DNA from: Staphylococcus equorum
Lineage (GTDB): Bacteria; Bacillota; Bacilli; Staphylococcales; Staphylococcaceae
Length of the DNA stretch: 64,000 nt
Direction: 5' to 3'
Assembly: GCF_001747895.1 (NCBI RefSeq)
Contig: NZ_LNNB01000029.1
Location: 62,001 to 126,000 of the forward strand
Shown: piece after piece, positions 57,646 to 64,000 of the stretch
Layout of the letters: every line of letters begins with the position of its first letter
Numbering within the stretch: position 1 is the stretch's first letter
The notes under the pieces: generated by a model
What the model was told of the DNA's origin: nothing
The model's input: only the letters and a program-made list of their open reading frames with translations
Database searches by the model: none
Translations under genes and position numbers: made by a program

Positions 57646-58494
57646 ATGATAAATATTGGATTAACAGGTTGGGGCGATCATGATTCATTATATGAAGACT
57701 TGCAACGAAAGACAGATAAACTAGTGACCTATGCAAGTCATTTCCCGATAGTAGAATTAGATGCTACTTATTATGCAATTCAACCTGAAAGAATTATACG
57801 AAAATGGATAAGAGAAACACCTGAACGTTTTGAATTTGTCGTAAAGATACATCAAGCATTAACTTTACATGCTGATTATCATGATTATGCAGAAACCAGA
57901 CAAACATTATTTGATCAATTTAAAGCGATGTTACAACCATTAAAAGACGAAAATAAACTTGCTATGGTATTAGTGCAATTTCCACCATGGTTTGATTGTA
58001 CAGTTCAAAATATTACATATATACGTTATATTCGTGAGCAACTCAAAGCATTTCCTATGTGTGTAGAATTTCGTAATCGATCATGGTTTAATGACGCGTA
58101 TAAAGAAGAAACATTAGCTTTTTTAACGCAGCAACAAATAATTCATTCTGTGTGTGATGAACCGCAAGCAGGTCAAGGTTCGATTCCGTTAGTTAATCGC
58201 ATTACGCATGAAACTGCATTTGTTAGGTATCATGGGAGAAATGTTCACGGCTGGACTAAAAAAGACATGACCGATGAAGCGTGGAGAGATGTAAGGTATT
58301 TATATGATTATAATGAACAAGAATTAAAAGATTTAGTAAATAAAGTGAAAGTATTAGAACACAAAGCTAAAAACATTTATGTTGTTTTTAATAATAATTC
58401 TGGTGGCCATGCTGCTCAAAATGCAAAAACTTATCAAAAAATATTAGGCATAGATTATCAAGGATTAGCACCGCAACAATTAAAATTATTCTAG
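57646..58494 (+). CDS. DUF72 family TIM-barrel protein (YunF/YecE-like)
   Basis: A 282-residue protein of the DUF72 family. The start INIGLTGWGDHDSLY, FEFVVKIHQALT (about 62-73), VEFRNRSWF (about 141-149) and YVVFNNNSGGHAAQNA (about 246-261) are the conserved barrel segments. The ATG at 57646 has GGTGAT upstream. The biochemical role is unknown. It lies 10 nt before a TauE-type gene, and the two plus the phosphoesterase form a likely operon. Confidence 0.88.
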   Translation: MINIGLTGWGDHDSLYEDLQRKTDKLVTYASHFPIVELDATYYAIQPERIIRKWIRETPERFEFVVKIHQALTLHADYHDYAETRQTLFDQFKAMLQPLKDENKLAMVLVQFPPWFDCTVQNITYIRYIREQLKAFPMCVEFRNRSWFNDAYKEETLAFLTQQQIIHSVCDEPQAGQGSIPLVNRITHETAFVRYHGRNVHGWTKKDMTDEAWRDVRYLYDYNEQELKDLVNKVKVLEHKAKNIYVVFNNNSGGHAAQNAKTYQKILGIDYQGLAPQQLKLF

Positions 58495-58504
58495 GAGAGA
58501 TTAC

Positions 58505-59329
58505 ATGTTTACAATTATATTATTGATTTTAATTGGAGGGTTATCAGCAGTTTTAGGCTCTATTGTGGGCATCGGTGGCGGTATCATTATCGTGCCAACA
58601 TTGATATATCTTGGGGTAGAGAATAACCTATTAGAAGGTATTACGCCTCAAATCGCTATAGGAACATCTTCCGTTATTTTAATAGTGACGGGTTTAACTT
58701 CAACGTTAGGTTATTTAAAAACAAAGCAAGTAGATGTGAAAAACGGATCAATATTTTTATTTGGCTTATTGCCTGGTTCTTTAATTGGAGCACTACTAAG
58801 TCGCTATTTAACGTTAGAATCTTTTAATTTATATTTCGGTATATTCTTAATTATTGTAGCCATCTTACTTATTATAAGAAATAAGATTAAACCATTTAAA
58901 ATATTTGATAAACCCAAATTTGAGCGCAGTTATGTCGATGGTACTGGTAAAAAATATCATTATAGTGTACCACCGCTAGTAGCATTTATTGCGACGCTAT
59001 TTATTGGTACTTTAACTGGATTATTCGGCATTGGTGGCGGTGCATTAATGACACCATTAATGCTTATTGTATTTAGGTTCCCACCTCATGTGGCAGTCGG
59101 TACAAGTATGATGATGATATTTTTCACAAGTATAATGAGTTCAGCAGGACATATTGTACAAGGCCATGTAGCATGGTCGTATGCTATTGTTCTAATTATT
59201 GCAAGTTATTTTGGCGCTAAACTAGGCGTGAAAGTGAATCAATCCATAAAATCAGATACAGTAGTCTTTTTATTACGTACATTTATGTTAATTATGGGTA
59301 TATATTTAATAATAAAATCATTCCTATAA
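58505..59329 (+). CDS. Sulfite exporter TauE/SafE family protein
   Basis: A 274-residue membrane protein with eight or nine spans. The two inverted repeats each carry the GxGGGxxxxP motif: GIGGGIIIVPTLI (about 22-34) and GIGGGALMTPLM (about 176-187). Members export sulfite or sulfoacetate or move other organosulfur anions. AGGAGA lies before the ATG. Confidence 0.9.
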   Translation: MFTIILLILIGGLSAVLGSIVGIGGGIIIVPTLIYLGVENNLLEGITPQIAIGTSSVILIVTGLTSTLGYLKTKQVDVKNGSIFLFGLLPGSLIGALLSRYLTLESFNLYFGIFLIIVAILLIIRNKIKPFKIFDKPKFERSYVDGTGKKYHYSVPPLVAFIATLFIGTLTGLFGIGGGALMTPLMLIVFRFPPHVAVGTSMMMIFFTSIMSSAGHIVQGHVAWSYAIVLIIASYFGAKLGVKVNQSIKSDTVVFLLRTFMLIMGIYLIIKSFL

Positions 59330-59351
59330 AGTAAGAGGAGGGGAAATATAG

Positions 59352-60671
59352 ATGAAACTAACGATTTATCATACAAATGATATACATAGTCATTTACATG
59401 AATATGCACGAATTTCAAAATATTTAGCCGAAGATAGACCGAAACTAAATCATCCCTCACTCTATTTAGATATTGGCGACCATGTTGATTTATCTGCGCC
59501 AGTTACTGAGGCAACGATGGGTATAAAAAATGTTGAATTGTTAAATAAGGCACAGTGTGATATTGCCACGATTGGAAATAATGAAGGCATGACAATTTCA
59601 CATGAAGCTTTAAATACACTTTATGATGATGCGAACTTCGAAGTGACTTGTGCAAATGTTTTTGATGAACAAGGCCAATTACCGAATCATATATCACCAT
59701 CTTTAATTAAAGTGATAGATGGTGTACGCATTTTATTTATTGCAGCTACTGCACCATTCACGCCTTTTTATAGAGCACTTGATTGGGTAGTAACCAATCC
59801 TTTAGAAGCCATTAAAGATGAAATTAGTGCTAATGAAGGTGAGTATGATTTATTAATTATTATGAGTCATGTTGGTATTTTCTTCGATGAAAAGTTATGC
59901 CAAGAAATTCCTGAAATTGATCTTATTTTAGGTAGTCATACCCATCATTATTTTGAAAATGGTGAAATGAATAATGGTGTATTAATGGCAGCTGCAGGCA
60001 AATACGGTAATTTTTTAGGTGAAGTTACCCTTGAAATTGAAAACAAACAAGTCGTTAAAAAAGAAGCTACGATATATCCAGTCGAAACTTTGCCTGAAGT
60101 TGAAACAAATTTTGAAGCGGAAGGCAAGGCGCTTTTAAGTGATCCTATTATCGATCGACAAATAGAGCTACCACGTAGAACAGATGTTATTACACAAACA
60201 TCGCATATGCTAGCTGAAAGTATATTTGAATTTACGAATGCTGACTGTACGATTATCAATGCTGGATTAATCGTTAAAGGTGTCATTGCTGATCAAGTCA
60301 CTGAATATGATATTCATCAGATGCTACCTCATCCAATTAATGCAGTACGAGTTAAATTAAGTGGTCAAGAATTGAAAAACGTTATAATAAAAAGCCAAAA
60401 ACAAGAGTATATTCATGAGCATGCACAAGGATTAGGCTTTAGAGGTAATATATTTGGTGGATATATATTATATAATTTAGGTTTTATTGAGTCTGAATCA
60501 CGTTACTTTATTAACGGCGAAGAAATCGATGATGAAGCGACTTACATTCTAGGAACAATTGATATGTACACATTCGGCCGTTATTTCCCAATGTTAAAAG
60601 ATGAGGCTATAGATTACTTAATGCCTGAATTTTTAAGAGATATCTTCAAGGAAAAATTACTAGAATTTTAA
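59352..60671 (+). CDS. 5'-nucleotidase/metallophosphoesterase (YunD-like)
   Basis: A 439-residue two-domain protein: a calcineurin-like metallophosphatase domain (about 1-230) and a C-terminal nucleotide-recognition domain (about 270-400). Metal ligands are visible in HTNDIHSH (Asp10, His12), GDHVD, GNNEG and GSHTHHY. It has no signal peptide, so it should be cytoplasmic. AGGAGGGG lies before the ATG, 22 nt after the TauE gene. Nucleotide or related phosphate esters are the likely substrates. Confidence 0.9.
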   Translation: MKLTIYHTNDIHSHLHEYARISKYLAEDRPKLNHPSLYLDIGDHVDLSAPVTEATMGIKNVELLNKAQCDIATIGNNEGMTISHEALNTLYDDANFEVTCANVFDEQGQLPNHISPSLIKVIDGVRILFIAATAPFTPFYRALDWVVTNPLEAIKDEISANEGEYDLLIIMSHVGIFFDEKLCQEIPEIDLILGSHTHHYFENGEMNNGVLMAAAGKYGNFLGEVTLEIENKQVVKKEATIYPVETLPEVETNFEAEGKALLSDPIIDRQIELPRRTDVITQTSHMLAESIFEFTNADCTIINAGLIVKGVIADQVTEYDIHQMLPHPINAVRVKLSGQELKNVIIKSQKQEYIHEHAQGLGFRGNIFGGYILYNLGFIESESRYFINGEEIDDEATYILGTIDMYTFGRYFPMLKDEAIDYLMPEFLRDIFKEKLLEF

Positions 60672-60752
60672 AAACTAACAATATACGTTTAAATTTATTG
60701 AAAATTTCGTTATAATGATTACAGATTTCAAACTCAGGAGGATTGTGCGGAT

Positions 60753-61682
60753 ATGGCTACTAAAAACGAAGAAATTTTACGTAAACCAGATTGGCTGAAA
60801 ATAAAGCTAAACACTAATGAGAACTACACTGGACTGAAGAAAATGATGCGCGAAAAGAATTTGCATACAGTTTGTGAAGAGGCAAAGTGTCCCAATATAC
60901 ATGAATGTTGGGGAGAACGTCGTACTGCTACATTTATGATTTTAGGTGCAGTATGTACACGTGCTTGTCGTTTCTGTGCAGTTAAGACAGGATTACCTAA
61001 CGAGTTAGATTTAGATGAGCCAGAACGCGTGGCTGAATCTGTTGAATTAATGAACTTAAAACATGTTGTTATAACAGCAGTAGCACGCGATGATTTAAGA
61101 GACGCTGGTTCAAATGTTTATGCTGAGACGGTACGTAAGGTACGTGAACGTAATCCGTTTACTTCAATAGAAATCTTGCCATCAGATATGGGTGGAGATT
61201 TTGAAGCATTAGAAACCTTAATGGATTCAAAACCAGATATTTTAAACCACAATATTGAGACAGTCCGCCGATTAACGCCGACAGTTCGTGCAAGAGCAAC
61301 GTATGATCGTACGTTAGAGTTCTTAAGACGCTCAAAAGAGTTACAACCCGATATTCCGACTAAATCAAGTTTAATGGTAGGTTTAGGTGAAACACATGAA
61401 GAAATCTATGAAACAATGGATGACTTACGAGCAAATGATGTAGATATCTTAACAATAGGTCAATATTTGCAACCTTCACGTAAACATTTAAAAGTTGAAA
61501 AATACTATACACCATTAGAATTTGGTAAATTAAGAAAAATTGCGATGGATAAAGGTTTTAAACATTGCCAAGCTGGACCGCTTGTAAGAAGTTCATACCA
61601 TGCAGATGAGCAAGTGAATGCAGCAGCAAAAGAAAGACATCGTATTGGTGAAGAAAAATTGGGTACTGATACAAAGATTTAA
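60753..61682 (+). CDS. lipA: Lipoyl synthase
   Basis: A radical SAM enzyme that inserts two sulfur atoms into protein-bound octanoyl groups. In 309 residues the auxiliary cluster Cys are 41, 46 and 52 ([12 protein letters not shown]) and the radical SAM Cys are 68, 72 and 75 (CTRACRFC). AGGAGG lies before the ATG. It depends on the SUF system encoded at 48531-54111 and acts on GcvH (40478). Confidence 0.98.
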   Translation: MATKNEEILRKPDWLKIKLNTNENYTGLKKMMREKNLHTVCEEAKCPNIHECWGERRTATFMILGAVCTRACRFCAVKTGLPNELDLDEPERVAESVELMNLKHVVITAVARDDLRDAGSNVYAETVRKVRERNPFTSIEILPSDMGGDFEALETLMDSKPDILNHNIETVRRLTPTVRARATYDRTLEFLRRSKELQPDIPTKSSLMVGLGETHEEIYETMDDLRANDVDILTIGQYLQPSRKHLKVEKYYTPLEFGKLRKIAMDKGFKHCQAGPLVRSSYHADEQVNAAAKERHRIGEEKLGTDTKI

Positions 61683-61687
61683 TAGCG

Positions 61688-61752
61688 AAAAAGACTTAGT
61701 TCATTTGTTAAGTGTGCTTATTTTAGCTTCACTTTATGGACTAAGTCTTTAT
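61688..61752 (+). terminator. Terminator of lipA
   Basis: AAAGACTTAGT pairs with ACTAAGTCTTT across a long loop, followed by T-rich DNA. Confidence 0.7.
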
Positions 61753-61848
61753 TAGAAATATAAAGTATATATACATCGCATGAGACTAACTATAGCAGTT
61801 TGGTGTTCATTGAATGCATGGATAGTATACTTAGATTAGGTGAATGAA

Positions 61849-62232
61849 ATGATAAAAGTGAATGAACACTACTTTGAAATCATAGAAGAGTATAGAGAAT
61901 GTTTTGACGAGGAAACATTCGCAAATCGTTATTCTGACATATTAGATAAGTATGATTATATTGTAGGTGACTTTGGTTACGAACAATTAAGATTAAAAGG
62001 TTTTTATACTGATAAAAACAAAAAGGCAGAGTTGAGCAAACGTTTTTCGACAATACAGGATTATTTATTAGAATACTGTAATTTTGGTTGCCCATATTTT
62101 ATCTTGAGACGTATTCCGGAACAAGAACTCAAAGCATATGTAGATGAAACTGAAGAGGCTGATCCTGATTTTGAAGAAAATAAATTGCAAGATGTAAAGA
62201 TTAAGCCAAGTATTCAAGATACAGAAAAATAA
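61849..62232 (+). CDS. YutD family protein
   Basis: A 127-residue conserved Firmicutes protein. The pattern KYDYIVGDFGYEQLRLKGFY (about 34-53) followed by IQDYLLEYCNFGCPYFILRR (about 66-85) is the YutD signature. AGGTGA lies before the ATG at 61849. The lipA-yutD-yutE-yutF order is like that of Bacillus. The function is not known. Confidence 0.9.
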   Translation: MIKVNEHYFEIIEEYRECFDEETFANRYSDILDKYDYIVGDFGYEQLRLKGFYTDKNKKAELSKRFSTIQDYLLEYCNFGCPYFILRRIPEQELKAYVDETEEADPDFEENKLQDVKIKPSIQDTEK

Positions 62233-62275
62233 ATATTGATTAATAAAACGGGAGCAGAACCTAAATCTCCCATTT

Positions 62276-62318
62276 TAAAAAGAACTCATCCGTTAAAATT
62301 TACGGATGAGTTCTTTTG
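62276..62318 (+). terminator. Terminator after yutD-like gene
   Basis: AAAAGAACTCATCCGT pairs with ACGGATGAGTTCTTTT. Confidence 0.85.
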
Positions 62319-62453
62319 ATATATTAAAATATGTTGATTGTACATGTTCAGGAATATGGATTGGATCTGTAGTTGTTGCTCGCGTTGTTTCCTCAGGCCT
62401 TTCATATGAAAAAGGGATATAAAAGAACGATGAACTTTTCCAACAGTTAATAA

Positions 62454-62720
62454 CTATTGAATGACTTCATTTAAATATTCGGTGATTTCATTTCCTTCAT
62501 CTTCATTAACACCAAGTATGTACGAGATGTAACCTTCTTCTTCTAAATCATCTGTGCCGATAATCCCAAATTTATTTGTTTGCATATTTAATACGATAGT
62601 TTTACCAAAATGGCGATTGGTTTGGACTAACATCAAATCGTAACGACTATGTTCGCCTACAAAACCGACAAATTGGACTTGAGCTGATTCGTCGTCGTCA
62701 TATAGATACATATCAATCAT
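62454..62720 (-). CDS. DUF3055 family protein
   Basis: An 88-residue acidic protein with the family pattern FVGFVGEHSRYDLMLVQTNRHFGK (about 17-40) and GIIGTDDLEEEGYI (about 52-65). AGGAG lies before the ATG. Function unknown. It is turned against its neighbours. Confidence 0.85.
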   Translation of the reverse strand: MIDMYLYDDDESAQVQFVGFVGEHSRYDLMLVQTNRHFGKTIVLNMQTNKFGIIGTDDLEEEGYISYILGVNEDEGNEITEYLNEVIQ

Positions 62721-62868
62721 TTTATTACACTCCTCGTAGCGTGTGACTTATAATATAATGCAATAGTTAATTTATTTTCTATGGTTAAAAAGTCTTAATT
62801 CACAGTATAACGATAAATGAATTCGACTGCAAAGGTATGGTATGATTAGAGTGATAGGGGTGACGATG

Positions 62869-63300
62869 ATGTATTTTGTTAATAAAGAAAAATTGAATAC
62901 AAAGTTAAATTATTTACAACAATTAATTACAGATTATCCTCAAAATAAAGATAATCACTATGCGTTTGAACGTATTGCACAAATGTTTATAGAGTCAGCT
63001 GTAGATATTGGAAATATGGTAATTGATGGCTTTATATTAAGAGACCCAGGTAACTATAAAGATGTTATCGATATTTTAGAATTAGAAAAAGTGATTTCTA
63101 AAGACACACAAGTTCACATCAATGAAACGGTCGATGTAAGAAAGCAATTCGTCCACTATTATGATGAACTTGATACGGCCAGTCTTATACCACTTTTTGA
63201 TGAGACGGTGTCTTATTATCAACAATTTATTGAAGAAGTCATACGTTTTCTAAAAAGTGAAGATGTGCCAGTTACAGCTTTTGGTAAAAAAGGAGAGTAA
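62869..63300 (+). CDS. DUF86/HepT-like protein (YutE)
   Basis: A 143-residue helical protein of the HepT-like DUF86 family. The AFERIAQMFIESAVDIGNMVIDGF segment (about 33-56) and VDVRKQFVHYYDELD (about 93-107) hold the Rx4-6H-type active-site pattern (R...FVHYY). In MNT-HepT systems HepT is an RNase toxin, but no MNT antitoxin gene is adjacent, so this is a stand-alone core form. GGGGTGA lies before the ATG at 62869. Confidence 0.85.
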   Translation: MYFVNKEKLNTKLNYLQQLITDYPQNKDNHYAFERIAQMFIESAVDIGNMVIDGFILRDPGNYKDVIDILELEKVISKDTQVHINETVDVRKQFVHYYDELDTASLIPLFDETVSYYQQFIEEVIRFLKSEDVPVTAFGKKGE

Positions 63301-63306
63301 GTATTA

Positions 63307-64000
63307 ATGAAAAATTACAAAGCTTATCTTATTGATTTAGATGGCACGATGTATAAAGGTAATGAAACGATTGATGGTGCAACGCAATTTATAGAATATC
63401 TAAACCAACAACAAATTCCACACTTATATGTAACGAACAATTCTACGAAAGAACCAGAAGAAGTAGCTTCTAAATTACATACAATGGGTGTAGATGCGAA
63501 GGCTGAGGAAGTAGTTACTTCAGCACTTGCAACTGCTGAATACATTTCAGAAGCATCACCAGGTGCTACTGTTTATATGTTAGGTGGTAGCGGCCTTGAA
63601 AAAGCACTCACTAGTCATGGATTAATATTGAAAGACGATGAGTTTGTTGATTACGTAGTAATTGGATTAGATGAAGCAGTGACATATGAAAAATTAACCA
63701 CTGCAACATTAGGCGTACGCAATGGTGCAAAATTTATATCAACGAATCAAGATGTATCGATACCTAAAGAACGAGGTTTTTTACCAGGTAACGGAGCTAT
63801 TACAAGTGTTGTAACAGTATCTACAGGTGTTCAACCGACATTTATCGGTAAACCTGAACCTATTATTATGAAAAAAGCATTAGAAATTTTAGATTTAGAG
63901 CGCTCAGAAGTAGCTATGGTTGGAGATTTATATGATACGGATATTCTTTCAGGGATTAATGTGGACATTGATACGATACATGTACAAACTGGCGTCACAA
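63307..64000 (+). CDS. NagD/YutF-like HAD phosphatase, cut by window end
   Basis: The first 231 residues of a HAD-IIA phosphatase. The nucleophile motif is DLDGTMY (Asp10, Asp12), the second motif is TNNST (about 43-47), and Lys of the FIGKPEP segment (about 179-185) and GDLYDTDI (about 206-213) complete the site. AAGGAGAG lies before the ATG. It starts 7 nt after the DUF86 gene, so they form an operon. The C-terminal residues lie outside the window. Confidence 0.9.
   Translation, partial: MKNYKAYLIDLDGTMYKGNETIDGATQFIEYLNQQQIPHLYVTNNSTKEPEEVASKLHTMGVDAKAEEVVTSALATAEYISEASPGATVYMLGGSGLEKALTSHGLILKDDEFVDYVVIGLDEAVTYEKLTTATLGVRNGAKFISTNQDVSIPKERGFLPGNGAITSVVTVSTGVQPTFIGKPEPIIMKKALEILDLERSEVAMVGDLYDTDILSGINVDIDTIHVQTGVT

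Noticed and set aside
59948-60286. 112-codon antisense frame in the phosphoesterase gene
   Set aside because: Mirror of conserved metallophosphoesterase sequence without start signals.
62869-63300. MNT-HepT toxin-antitoxin system
   Set aside because: The HepT-like DUF86 protein has no adjacent nucleotidyltransferase, and the gene sits in the conserved yutD-yutE-yutF neighbourhood.

Overview
The window is about 64 kb of low-GC Firmicute chromosome and reads as the genus Staphylococcus. Three things support this: the order eno-secG-est-rnr-smpB-ssrA at the left, the gcvH / metNIQ / sufCDSUB / lipA block at the right, and Gram-positive ribosome binding sites with TTG and GTG starts. The clfA-vwb-emp-nuc virulence block that Staphylococcus aureus carries between ssrA and cspC is absent, so this is probably a non-aureus species. 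I did not assign the species.

Region 1 (1-6745) is core: enolase, SecG, a carboxylesterase, RNase R, SmpB and tmRNA. RNase R, SmpB and tmRNA form the trans-translation and RNA quality-control set. Region 2 (6745-11900) is accessory. The last bases of ssrA and its terminator recur as imperfect copies near 10654 and 11848, which looks like successive insertions at the 3' end of tmRNA. The enclosed DNA carries three GNAT acetyltransferases, a HAD phosphatase, FosB (fosfomycin thiol transferase), a cytidine/blasticidin-type deaminase and a lipoprotein. No integrase remains.

Region 3 (12000-37400) is a mosaic of small, lineage-variable genes: membrane proteins (DUF418, CPBP protease, DUF1648, TM2), hydrolases, GNATs, VOC proteins, a PhzF isomerase, CspC, an SDR dehydrogenase and a CitMHS transporter. 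It also holds a three-gene set of a T4-endonuclease-V-type pyrimidine-dimer glycosylase, a DUF1722 protein and TspO. Between the genes lie dispersed palindromic repeats, an IS1182-family transposase remnant, a candidate small RNA and several microprotein genes below 60 codons.

Region 4 (37400-64000) returns to conserved core genes: ohr, aroD, a Fur-box nitroreductase, thioredoxin-like proteins, gcvH, a TOPRIM/thioredoxin pair, an S-box riboswitch with the methionine importer metNIQ, two CNNM/CBS magnesium-efflux-type proteins, popT (undecaprenyl phosphate carrier, DUF368), sufCDSUB, nitronate monooxygenase, TauE, a 5'-nucleotidase-type phosphoesterase, lipA, and the yutD/yutE/yutF-like genes. 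The yutF-like gene is cut by the window end. Sulfur runs through this part: methionine uptake, Fe-S assembly by SUF, lipoyl synthase (an Fe-S enzyme) and its acceptor protein GcvH.
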